Assembly (NCBI GenBank): GCA_022771625.1 | Contig: JALFCW010000126.1 | Location: 1-46,426, forward strand | Length of the DNA stretch: 46,426 nt | Origin: Prevotella sp. | Lineage (GTDB): Bacteria > Bacteroidota > Bacteroidia > Bacteroidales > Bacteroidaceae | Direction of reading: 5' to 3' | Shown: positions 8,222-16,197 of the stretch, piece after piece | How the letters are laid out: every line of letters starts with the position of its first letter | How positions within the stretch are numbered: the stretch's first letter is position 1 | Notes under the pieces: model-generated | What the model was told of the DNA's origin: nothing | Seen by the model: the letters and a program-made list of their open reading frames with translations, nothing else | Databases searched by the model: none | Translations under genes and position numbers: made by a program

Positions 8222-9805
8222 TTTATCATAGGCATGCACCGGATAATCAATAGTGTAGTGCAATCCTCGACATTCTTTTCTCTCAATTGCCCATCGCGTA
8301 ATCAGATAACCCACGTTAATCATATTGCGCAACTCGCAGATATCCCTGCTTGCCTTCACCCTCTTGAAGAGATTCTCCGTCTCCTCGTAGAGCATATCGA
8401 GTCGGTCCCATGCACGTTTCAGTCGCAGGTCACTTCTTACGATTCCCACATAGTTGGACATTATCTCGCCCACCTCCTTCACGCTCTGCGTAATGAGCAC
8501 CTTCTCCTCGTTGGTGAGTGTGCCATCGTCGTTCCACTCAGGCACCTTCTCATTGAAATCATACAAATCAACATGCTCCAATGAGTGCTTTGCTGCCGCG
8601 TCGGCATATACCACTGCCTCGATGAGCGAATTACTTGCCAAGCGGTTGCCGCCATGCAGTCCGGTGCACGAACATTCTCCCAGAGCATATAGTCGGTCGA
8701 TGCTCGACAATCCGTTCAGATCCACTTTTATACCACCGCACATATAATGGGCGGCAGGTCTTACGGGGATATAGTCGGTAGTGATGTCAATACCCATCGA
8801 CATGCATTTCTGATAAATGTTGGGGAAGTGCTTGCGTGTCTCCTCAGGGTCTTTGTGAGTGACGTCAAGACACACATGGTCGAGTCCGTGTATCTTCATC
8901 TCCTTGTCGATTGCCCTTGCCACGATATCTCGCGGTGCAAGCGACAGTCGCTCGTCGTATTTCTCCATAAAGGTCTCTCCGTTAGGCAGTTTCAATATAC
9001 CGCCATATCCGCGCATTGCCTCAGTGATGAGGAAGGCGGGATGCGTCTCGCCCGGATGATAGAGGGCAGTGGGATGGAACTGTACAAACTCCATGTCAGC
9101 CACTGTTCCCTTGGCTCTATACACCATTGCCTCGCCATCGCCGGTGGCTATCACGGGATTGGTTGTTGACTGATATACAGCTCCGCATCCACCTGTACAC
9201 ATCACCGTCACCTTACTCAGATAGGTATCCACCTTCTCAGTGTCGGGATTGAGCACGTATGCACCATAGCAATGAATGTATGGAGTGCGGCGTGTCACCC
9301 TCGCACCCAAGTGGTGCTGAGTGATAATCTCCACTGCGAAATGATTTTCCTTGACGGTGATGTCGGGACAGTTGCGCACTGCCTCCATCAGTCCGCGTTG
9401 TATCTCGGCTCCAGTGTCATCCTTATGGTGGAGGATGCGGAACTCCGAGTGACCGCCCTCACGATGGAGGTCAAACTCACCGTTCTCATTCCTGTCGAAG
9501 TTGACACCCCATTCCACGAGTTCACGTATTTGCTCAGGCGCATTCCTCACCACCTGCTCCACAGCCTTGGGATCAGAGATATAGTCGCCGGCAATCATCG
9601 TGTCCTCGATGTGCTTGTCGAAATTATCGAGCTCCAGGTTTGTCACCGAAGCCACTCCACCTTGTGCGAATGACGTGTTGGCTTCGTCGAGGGAAGTCTT
9701 GCATATCATGCACACCTTACCTTTGTGCGCTCTTGCTACCTTAAGGGCGTAACTCATACCGGCAACTCCTGCGCCGATAATCAGAAAGTCATACTTATAA
9801 ACCAT
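8219..9805 (-). CDS. nadB: L-aspartate oxidase (NAD biosynthesis)
   Basis: FAD enzyme of 528 residues that oxidises L-aspartate to iminoaspartate, the first step of de novo NAD synthesis. The dinucleotide fold opens at residue 7 with FLIIGAGVAGMSYALKVA. NTSFAQGGVASV (about 44-55), DLHREGGHSEFRILHHKD (about 113-130), FVQFHPTALYHPG, RGYGGILKLPNG, RPAAHYMCGGI and GLHGGNRLASNSLIEAVVY follow the NadB pattern rather than succinate dehydrogenase, which would need a bound-FAD histidine. Length matches the family. nadA and nadC are not in the window. The stop codon lies inside the 10-bp repeat tract leading into murF-alr, so the two may be cotranscribed. Confidence 0.95.
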   Translation of the reverse strand: MVYKYDFLIIGAGVAGMSYALKVARAHKGKVCMICKTSLDEANTSFAQGGVASVTNLELDNFDKHIEDTMIAGDYISDPKAVEQVVRNAPEQIRELVEWGVNFDRNENGEFDLHREGGHSEFRILHHKDDTGAEIQRGLMEAVRNCPDITVKENHFAVEIITQHHLGARVTRRTPYIHCYGAYVLNPDTEKVDTYLSKVTVMCTGGCGAVYQSTTNPVIATGDGEAMVYRAKGTVADMEFVQFHPTALYHPGETHPAFLITEAMRGYGGILKLPNGETFMEKYDERLSLAPRDIVARAIDKEMKIHGLDHVCLDVTHKDPEETRKHFPNIYQKCMSMGIDITTDYIPVRPAAHYMCGGIKVDLNGLSSIDRLYALGECSCTGLHGGNRLASNSLIEAVVYADAAAKHSLEHVDLYDFNEKVPEWNDDGTLTNEEKVLITQSVKEVGEIMSNYVGIVRSDLRLKRAWDRLDMLYEETENLFKRVKASRDICELRNMINVGYLITRWAIERKECRGLHYTIDYPVHAYDK

Positions 9806-9827
9806 GTGTTCTTTCTTTAATTGGCTG

Positions 9828-9835
9828 CAAATTTA
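9828..9835 (-). promoter_or_regulatory. Possible -7 box of nadB (TAAATTTG)
   Basis: CAAATTTA on the plus strand reads TAAATTTG on the minus strand, 23 bp before the nadB ATG. No -33 TTG is seen at 19-21 bp, so this is weaker than the neighbouring promoters. Confidence 0.4.
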
Positions 9836-9875
9836 GATATTTTTATTGATATAAAGTAAAAGAGTTGCAATATTT

Positions 9876-9907
9876 TTTGTTTTTTCCTCGTTTTTTGATT
9901 AATTTTG
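9876..9907 (+). promoter_or_regulatory. Promoter of carboxypeptidase gene, almost abutting its ATG
   Basis: TTTG (9876-9879), a 20-bp spacer and TAATTTTG (9900-9907) fit the Bacteroidetes consensus perfectly. The ATG at 9914 is only 6 nt after the -7 box, where transcription should begin, so the transcript is probably leaderless or nearly so. Confidence 0.75.
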
Positions 9908-9913
9908 CACCCG

Positions 9914-11209
9914 ATGAAGACAATTATCACTATTTTTCTGGCATTTATTGCCAATTTTACTCTGCAAGCGCAGTCGCTCGACGATGGTATGGATGCCACC
10001 GTCCAGGCTGATTCCGTCAGCCAAGCCACCGTTCAGGCTGATTCCGTATCCCAAGCCACTGTTCAGGCTGATTTTGTCAGCCTGCCCTCTGATTCCCTTC
10101 CCTGGCCCGACAATGTGAAGGCAAGACTCGAGAACATCATCTCATCCTCTCCCCTCCTCTCCACATCAAATATCGGTGTGATGGTATATGACCTCACTGC
10201 CGACAGCACCATCTTCCGCTATAACGAGCGCAAGACCCTCCGTCCTGCCTCCACCATGAAACTCATCACTGCCATCACTGCCATCGACCGCCTCGGCGGC
10301 TCCTATCAATTCCGCACATCCCTGCGCTATACAGGCAGCATCACCGACAATGTGCTCACTGGCGACGTATATTGCGTGGGTGGCTTCGACCCGCGCTTCA
10401 ATTCCGACGATATGAAAGCCTTTGTAGAGGGGATTCGCTCACTCGGTGTTGACACTATAAGGGGTTACCTTGTTGCCGACAAGATGATGAAGAATGACGA
10501 CCGACTGGGATGGGGATGGTGTTGGGATGACGACAATCCTGTGCTCTCTCCTCTGCTCATCTCGCGCAAGGACAACTTTATGGAGAAATTTGTCAGCGAA
10601 CTGGTTGACGCCGGTATTGTCATCCAGGGTAATGTCATTGAAGGGGACACTCCCTCGGATGCCTACGAACTCGTTGACCGCACTCATTCCATCGACCAGA
10701 TTCTCATGCGAATGATGAAGGACAGCGACAATCTATATGCCGAGTCGCTTTTCTATCAGCTTGCGGCTTCCTCAGGCAATCGACCTTGCACTGCCCAGAA
10801 TGCACGCAACCTCATCAAGCGCCTTGTGCGCAAACTTGGTCTTAACCCATCCGACTATGTCTTTGCCGACGGTAGCGGATTGTCGTTATATAATTATGTG
10901 ACAGCCGAACTTGAGGTGGAGATGCTTAAGTATGCCTATCGCAACAGCAATGTATATCTGCATCTCTATCCCTCACTGCCCATCGCCGGTTCCGACGGCA
11001 CTCTCAAGCGCAGAATGCGCAATGCCTTCACTGCCGACAACGTAAGGGCAAAGACCGGCACCTTATCAGGAGTTCAATCTCTTGCCGGCTACTGTTCCAC
11101 TCCCAACAACCACACCCTCTGCTTTGCCATCATCAACAACGGCTCATTAAAGGATAGTCCTGCCCGTGCTCTACAAGATCAAATCTGCAAAGATCTCTGC
11201 CGCCCCTAA
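9914..11209 (+). CDS. dacB: D-alanyl-D-alanine carboxypeptidase/endopeptidase, PBP4 (S13) family
   Basis: Periplasmic penicillin-binding enzyme of 431 residues that trims peptidoglycan side chains or cuts cross-links. The ATG at 9914 gives a clean signal peptide (MKTIITIFLAFIANFTLQAQ); a TTG nine bases upstream lies inside the -7 box and is rejected. The S13 triad is visible: STMK (S113-K116), SDNLYAES, and KTGTLSGV. The typical PBP4 context RPASTMKLITA and YVFADGSGLSLYN is present. Between signal peptide and enzyme lie three in-frame copies of ATVQADSVSQ (residues 28-56). The CotH protein gene follows 66 bp later across a CCTACA repeat tract. Family is certain; endopeptidase versus carboxypeptidase activity is not resolved. 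Confidence 0.92.
   Translation: MKTIITIFLAFIANFTLQAQSLDDGMDATVQADSVSQATVQADSVSQATVQADFVSLPSDSLPWPDNVKARLENIISSSPLLSTSNIGVMVYDLTADSTIFRYNERKTLRPASTMKLITAITAIDRLGGSYQFRTSLRYTGSITDNVLTGDVYCVGGFDPRFNSDDMKAFVEGIRSLGVDTIRGYLVADKMMKNDDRLGWGWCWDDDNPVLSPLLISRKDNFMEKFVSELVDAGIVIQGNVIEGDTPSDAYELVDRTHSIDQILMRMMKDSDNLYAESLFYQLAASSGNRPCTAQNARNLIKRLVRKLGLNPSDYVFADGSGLSLYNYVTAELEVEMLKYAYRNSNVYLHLYPSLPIAGSDGTLKRRMRNAFTADNVRAKTGTLSGVQSLAGYCSTPNNHTLCFAIINNGSLKDSPARALQDQICKDLCRP
9995..10081 (+). repeat. 30-bp in-frame tandem repeat (3 copies) in the carboxypeptidase gene
   Basis: Three near-identical 30-bp units encode ATVQADSVSQ, ATVQADSVSQ and ATVQADFVS just after the signal peptide. Differences are mostly single bases. 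The repeat lies in a linker before the catalytic domain, so copy number could change without hurting the enzyme. Confidence 0.9.
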
Positions 11210-11210
11210 A

Positions 11211-11240
11211 CCTACATCCCCCTACATTCCCCTACATCAA
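11211..11240. repeat. Three-unit 10-bp CCTACAT repeat after the carboxypeptidase stop
   Basis: CCTACATCCC, CCTACATTCC and CCTACATCAA follow the TAA at 11207-11209 directly. Period and core match the tracts at 1598 and 8160, but here they read on the same strand as the gene they follow. Confidence 0.8.
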
Positions 11241-11275
11241 CCCCAATAACCCAAAATATTAAATCACCCAAAATC

Positions 11276-13681
11276 ATGACAACCAAAAAGAGCAAACTCC
11301 TAACATCCCTCGTGCTTGCAACATCTATAGCAAGCCCAGTATCAACTGCTCATGCCCAACTCATCATCAACGAGCTTATGCAATCAAATATCGACTGCAT
11401 CATGGATGACATCAATGAATTCCCCGACTCATGGGTAGAGCTCTACAACAGCGGCACAACAGTCGTAAATCTCAATGCCTATTCCATCTCCGACGAGGAT
11501 GACCCGAAGAATGCCTGGGCACTGCCCGACAAAACCATCCAACCGGGTTCCTACGTCATTGTCTATTGCGACAAGGAGGAGACAGGCCTTCACACACCCT
11601 TCCGACTGGAATCGGGCAAGGGCTGTGCTGTATATCTCTACAACAACGGCACACTTATCGACAAGGTGGAAGGACTGAAGAAACAACCCGCTCCTAATAT
11701 TGCTTATGGACGCACCACCGATGGCAGCGACTCTTGGGGATATATGTCAGAAGCCACTCCTGCTGGTGCCAACTGCGGTAAGACCTGCAAGGATATCCTC
11801 GGTTCTCCTGTGTTCAGCGTAAAGGGTAAGGTTATGAAAAACGGACAACCATTTACCCTCGAACTATCACTACCCGAGGGCTCAGAAGGCGCTGAGATAA
11901 GATACACCACCGACGGGTCGGAACCCACACGCACCAGCAATCTCTACAATACCCCCATCTCCATATCCAAAACCACCATCGTCAAGGCTAAACTCTTCCT
12001 CGACGGTATGCTTTCGCCACGAGCCACTGCCCAGTCATACATCTTCTTCCCACGTGACATCACCCTACCCGTCATCTCCATTTCCACCGACAAGAAGTAT
12101 CTCTATGACTCAAAAATCGGTATTTATGTGGATGGCAACTACCAATCGGGCAAGAAAAACTATGAGTTCGACTGGCGTCGCCCCATGAACATCGAGTTTT
12201 TCTTCGAACCTGAAAAGGAGAGTCAGATAAACCAACTGTGCGAAGCACGTATCATGGGTGGAGCCACACGCAGTTCGGCACGCAAATCACTTGCCGTATA
12301 TGCCAACAAGCGATTTGGCGAGAAACGTCTCAACTATGAGTTCTTCCCAGAAGACCGTCCCGGCATTACCGATTTCAAGTCGTTGGCACTCCGCAATGCC
12401 GGCAATGACTTCGACTATCTATTTATGAGAGATGCTGTCATCCAACTCAATGCCGCACGCCATTGCGACATCGACTATCAAGCTTACCGCCCCGCCATCG
12501 TATATTTCAACGGCGAATACATGGGTATGCTGAATATCCGTGAGCGCAGCAATGAGGATAATATATATACCAATTACGACGGTCTGGAGGACATCGACAT
12601 GTTTGAAAACTGGTGGGAACTGAAGGAAGGTACATGGGATAACTATAATGCCTTTAAGGACTTCTATGCAGAGCATGGGCATACTCTTGCGGAATATGAG
12701 CAATGGATGGACACCATGGAATTTCTTGATATCATGCTTGTCAACCTGTTCTACAACAACCGCGACTTCCCCGGAAACAACATCGTGATGTGGCGTCCTA
12801 TCGCAGAGGGAGGACGCTGGCGCTGGATTATGAAGGACACCGACTTTGGATTGGGATTGTATGCATCTGATAATAACAAAGGGGCTTGTTCCGACTTCAA
12901 TACCATCAAGTGGATATACGACCCCAACTACGATCCAGGAACCAATTGGGCCAACCAATACGAGCACACTCGTCTTTTCCGGAGATTGATGGAAGATGCC
13001 GACTTCCAGCGCGAGTTTATCGACCGTGCAGCAGTGTATATGGGCGACTGGCTCAATGAGCGCGGAACACGTGCCGTATGGGATCCTCTCTACGACGCTA
13101 TTAAATATGAATATCCCCATCATCGCAAGCTAATCAATCAGTGGTGGCCCAATTACAATGAAGAACTGACAAATGCCCGCAACTGGATTGCCAAGCGCAC
13201 AGAACACTTCTACAAACACATTGCCGAATATTACCAGCTCGGCACCCCCCTTCCACTCTCCGTCAATAAGACTATCGACGAGAATGAGCGTAGCGAGATG
13301 GAGATAAGGATAAATGGTGTGAAATTGAGTGAGGCTTTATTTGACGGCAAGTTCTTCAAGAACCGCCGTGTCACTCTCTCTGGCAAGTCATTGCGTGAGG
13401 GATATAGGATAACAGGATGGAAGGTGACAACTACCGACAATAAAAGCAATGAGACTACCGAGACTATCGAAGGTGAGGAACACTCATTCCTTATGCCTTC
13501 ATGCAAGAGTATTTCGATAGATGCTATTACAGGTGCCGACACAGGTATCCACACCGTTATTTCCGACGAGAAGCCAGCCGAACTTTACAATCTCAAGGGT
13601 GTTAGGTTAAATGGTTCCAAACACTCGGAAGTGATTATCTCACGCCAAGGGAAGTCATCACGAAAGATTCTCAGTCATTAA
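11276..13681 (+). CDS. Secreted CotH-kinase family protein with lamin-tail and chitobiase-like domains
   Basis: Exported protein of 801 residues. Order: signal peptide (1-27, ending AHA); lamin-tail domain (about 28-165, LIINELMQSN, WVELYNSG); chitobiase/FN3-like domain (about 180-255, IRYTTDGSEPT); CotH kinase domain (about 262-575) with MGGATRSSARKSLAVYA, YRPAIVYFNGEYMGMLNIRE and WRWIMKDTDFGLG; then a beta-rich region and a sorting-like tail (AELYNLKGVRLNG). CotH domains are atypical protein kinases known from spore coats and also found in secreted bacterial proteins; the DTD motif would bind metal. It lies 66 bp downstream of the carboxypeptidase gene, possibly in one transcript, and ends at a bidirectional terminator. 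The tail is less canonical than the others, ending KILSH. Kinase activity here is inferred. Confidence 0.85.
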   Translation: MTTKKSKLLTSLVLATSIASPVSTAHAQLIINELMQSNIDCIMDDINEFPDSWVELYNSGTTVVNLNAYSISDEDDPKNAWALPDKTIQPGSYVIVYCDKEETGLHTPFRLESGKGCAVYLYNNGTLIDKVEGLKKQPAPNIAYGRTTDGSDSWGYMSEATPAGANCGKTCKDILGSPVFSVKGKVMKNGQPFTLELSLPEGSEGAEIRYTTDGSEPTRTSNLYNTPISISKTTIVKAKLFLDGMLSPRATAQSYIFFPRDITLPVISISTDKKYLYDSKIGIYVDGNYQSGKKNYEFDWRRPMNIEFFFEPEKESQINQLCEARIMGGATRSSARKSLAVYANKRFGEKRLNYEFFPEDRPGITDFKSLALRNAGNDFDYLFMRDAVIQLNAARHCDIDYQAYRPAIVYFNGEYMGMLNIRERSNEDNIYTNYDGLEDIDMFENWWELKEGTWDNYNAFKDFYAEHGHTLAEYEQWMDTMEFLDIMLVNLFYNNRDFPGNNIVMWRPIAEGGRWRWIMKDTDFGLGLYASDNNKGACSDFNTIKWIYDPNYDPGTNWANQYEHTRLFRRLMEDADFQREFIDRAAVYMGDWLNERGTRAVWDPLYDAIKYEYPHHRKLINQWWPNYNEELTNARNWIAKRTEHFYKHIAEYYQLGTPLPLSVNKTIDENERSEMEIRINGVKLSEALFDGKFFKNRRVTLSGKSLREGYRITGWKVTTTDNKSNETTETIEGEEHSFLMPSCKSISIDAITGADTGIHTVISDEKPAELYNLKGVRLNGSKHSEVIISRQGKSSRKILSH

Positions 13682-13689
13682 AACATAAT

Positions 13690-13722
13690 AAAGGCTATCT
13701 TCATTCAATGAAGATAGCCTTT
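13690..13722. terminator. Bidirectional terminator between convergent genes
   Basis: Sixteen-base perfect inverted arms (AAAGGCTATCTTCATT at 13690-13705 and its complement at 13707-13722) separate the stop of the CotH gene (13681) from that of the minus-strand gene ending at 13727. A/T runs on both sides suit termination in both directions. Confidence 0.9.
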
Positions 13723-13726
13723 GTCA

Positions 13727-14914
13727 TTACTTCACTACAATCTTCTTTTTATTCCAGATATATACACCAGGACGAAGACCTGCAGTGGATGTAGCATTCT
13801 TGCGAACGGTAGTTCCACTTAATGTAGTTATGTTGGAAGCAACATTTCCGTCGATAGTCACGCCGTTAATGCCAGCGGCATATTCCTCGGCAGTGATGAG
13901 GGGCAGTTCATCAGGAGTGCCAGATGGCACTTTAAGATAAGCAGTATTTGCCGGTATAGCACCCGAGGGTCTGAACATTAGATAAGGACTTACGAAATCT
14001 GAAGCCGACTTCTTGACAAAGCCAGGACGTCCGTCACTACATACTCCAAGTACTCTCATTGTCTCAGGGTCATAAGCAACAAAATCTTTATGGAATGATT
14101 GACCGTTAGCGATGCAGAAATAGACACCACTCAGTACATTAGAAGATGGAAGTGTTGCATTATTCTTTGCAATGTCGAGTCTGTTTCCAGATGGAGTGTC
14201 CGACGGACAAAGGAATATCACTGGAGTGGAAGCAGGCACTGGTCCTGTAATCTCCTGAATTATAACCTTACCATCCGCAACTTTCTCTGCATAATACACT
14301 TTCATTCCTTGGGCAGAAGCAGCTGGTGTAAAACCAAAATCTGCATACATGGTAGCATAATAATTTCCTTCAGCAGTTACAGTCGGTTTAACACCGAAAT
14401 AGCTTTCTCCTGTTGAAGTGACTGGCAAAATATTCCAAAACCAATTGGAACTAGTACCATTCACTGTCAGTTCGCCTACATCGCTATAAATCTTAGATGT
14501 GACATCGCCAAGTCTATATAGATTTCCTTCACTAGCACAAAACTGATAACCTTTATTCGTCTGATACTTAATACCAAGTTTACGTTGCATAATCTCATTC
14601 GTACTTGTTCCCTGTCCACAAAGGTTATACGTATCCATCATATATCCACCTATTTTCCCTTGGCCAGTAAACTCGAAATAGACAATTGTTGAAGGGTCGC
14701 ATGAAACCATATCCCACGACTTAAATGTTCGGGTGGCTTCTAAGTCTGCCTCCATTGTCACTAATTGAGATTGACTCTTATTGTGGATAATGCTAACATA
14801 TCTACCAGAAGATACATTTTGAGCACGATAATAACCGCTTCCGTCTAACTGAGCTTGCATCGGGAGAGACAAGGAACTGAATATTATTGCGGATGCGATA
14901 ACTAATTTTCTCAT
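13727..14914 (-). CDS. Secreted protein of unknown function, beta-trefoil-like N-terminus, sorting-like C-terminal tail
   Basis: Exported protein of 395 residues that I cannot assign to a named family. The ATG at 14914 gives a signal peptide (MRKLVIASAIIFSSLSLPMQ, cleaved near AQ); a TTG 15 bases upstream is a less likely start. The mature N-terminus (GYYRAQNVSSGRYVSI) resembles ricin-type beta-trefoil repeats, suggesting carbohydrate binding. A middle part (VYYAEKVADGKVIIQEI, VPASTPVIFL) resembles segments seen in other Prevotella secreted proteins. The end (GINGVTIDGN, then LRPGVYIWNKKKIVVK) is a typical short sorting-like tail. It follows the terminator of the OmpA-family gene, so it probably has its own promoter, which I could not identify. 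Confidence 0.8.
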   Translation of the reverse strand: MRKLVIASAIIFSSLSLPMQAQLDGSGYYRAQNVSSGRYVSIIHNKSQSQLVTMEADLEATRTFKSWDMVSCDPSTIVYFEFTGQGKIGGYMMDTYNLCGQGTSTNEIMQRKLGIKYQTNKGYQFCASEGNLYRLGDVTSKIYSDVGELTVNGTSSNWFWNILPVTSTGESYFGVKPTVTAEGNYYATMYADFGFTPAASAQGMKVYYAEKVADGKVIIQEITGPVPASTPVIFLCPSDTPSGNRLDIAKNNATLPSSNVLSGVYFCIANGQSFHKDFVAYDPETMRVLGVCSDGRPGFVKKSASDFVSPYLMFRPSGAIPANTAYLKVPSGTPDELPLITAEEYAAGINGVTIDGNVASNITTLSGTTVRKNATSTAGLRPGVYIWNKKKIVVK

Positions 14915-14931
14915 GGTTATTTTCAACAAAT

Positions 14932-14980
14932 AAAAACCGGTCCTCCGACCTTATGGTATTTCACATAGGAGGAAGACCGG
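14932..14980 (-). terminator. Rho-independent terminator after the OmpA-family gene
   Basis: On the minus strand CCGGT...CCTCC pairs with GGAGG-ACCGG (plus-strand arms near 14937-14945 and 14968-14980, with a small bulge) and is followed by TTTTTATTTG. It lies 30 bp beyond the OmpA-family stop at 15010. Confidence 0.8.
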
Positions 14981-15009
14981 CATATTACTTTAAATAATTA
15001 TACTTCAGA

Positions 15010-16158
15010 TCAGATCTTATCTTCAGCGATACAGATAGTAACACGATTCATATCGTTGTCACTGAACGGCTGAACGCGTGAACCCTTAGAAGACTTGATG
15101 ATGCGGTCACGAGCAACACCACGCTTGATAAGCTCAGACACAACGATGTCAGCACGACGAGCTGCGATGCGGTTGTTGATCTTAGCAGAACCAGTACCAC
15201 GGTCAGCATAACCTGTTACGGTTACAGTGGCCTCGGGGCACTCCTTCATGTAAGCAGCAACCTCATCAATCTTCTTGAAGCCCTCAGCGTTGATGACATT
15301 CTTACCGATTGTGAAGAATACCTCGCGACGGATAGAAGAAGCCTTCTTCATGAACTGAGAGTCGGTAGTCTTAGCAGGAACCTCAACAATCTTCTCTACG
15401 ATGCGCTCTACGATCTTCTCCACTGGAGCGGGAGGAGTGATAGTGCGTGTAGTATAGGTCTTGCCGATGTTATAGCGCACACCAACGAGTGCGTTGAAGT
15501 ACCAGTCACAGTTGCCAGCTTTCTTTGAGTTGTAGTTATCACTAAGCACGTTGGCATTAGCCTCAATACCGATTGACCAAGCATCGTCGATGCGGAAGTC
15601 AACGTTAGCACCTACGCGGCCTACGAATCGAACCTTTGTTCCGTCCCAAGCATAAGTAAGGTTCTCAGAACCATGATTGTGTGTAGCTGCAGTTGCAGCG
15701 AGAGCAACAGCGTCGTCGTTGCTGAAACCTACGTTCAGACCGATACCTGCCAAAAGGCCTACACTTACGGTACGAGTAGGATTGTAACCACAGAGTGCAT
15801 TAGAGAGGTTGAGAGTACCATCAATCATAGGAGAGATATACTTCCAGTCGTACTTCTCCTTACCTACCTTTGCACCATCAGTCAAACTGTACTCGTTGAT
15901 ACCACCCTTGCTCTGCCAAGCATTGATAGAGAAGCGTGCACCCCAAATTGGAGTAAACTGACGACCAACACCGAGCTGGATGTTCGGAGAGATAAGATCT
16001 CCAAACTTCACCTCACCCAGGGTGTACTGGGCACCAATCTGACCCTGTACGTACCAATGAGGATTGAATACGTATTCGGTCTTAGGTGCGTCCTGTGCAT
16101 TGGCAACGAGACAACCCATTGCCATTACACCTGACAGAAGAATATTCTTAATTTTCAT
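15010..16158 (-). CDS. OmpA-family outer membrane protein (beta-barrel plus peptidoglycan-binding domain)
   Basis: Outer membrane protein of 382 residues linking the membrane to the cell wall. A signal peptide (1-21, ending ANA) is followed by an eight-strand-like barrel of alternating hydrophobic and aromatic segments (about 30-240), a short repeated linker rich in EKIVE (about 250-265), and an OmpA C-terminal domain (about 275-380). That domain holds the motifs VTVTGYADRGTGSAKIN and NRIAARRADIVVSELIKRGV, whose Asp and Arg bind diaminopimelate in the family. Length is typical for Bacteroidales major OmpA proteins. It lies 39 bp downstream of a long lipoprotein gene on the same strand, so the two are probably cotranscribed, and it ends at a good terminator. 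Confidence 0.93.
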   Translation of the reverse strand: MKIKNILLSGVMAMGCLVANAQDAPKTEYVFNPHWYVQGQIGAQYTLGEVKFGDLISPNIQLGVGRQFTPIWGARFSINAWQSKGGINEYSLTDGAKVGKEKYDWKYISPMIDGTLNLSNALCGYNPTRTVSVGLLAGIGLNVGFSNDDAVALAATAATHNHGSENLTYAWDGTKVRFVGRVGANVDFRIDDAWSIGIEANANVLSDNYNSKKAGNCDWYFNALVGVRYNIGKTYTTRTITPPAPVEKIVERIVEKIVEVPAKTTDSQFMKKASSIRREVFFTIGKNVINAEGFKKIDEVAAYMKECPEATVTVTGYADRGTGSAKINNRIAARRADIVVSELIKRGVARDRIIKSSKGSRVQPFSDNDMNRVTICIAEDKI

Positions 16159-16197
16159 AATATGTATTCAGTATTAAAAATTCTTTATATGTGTCAA

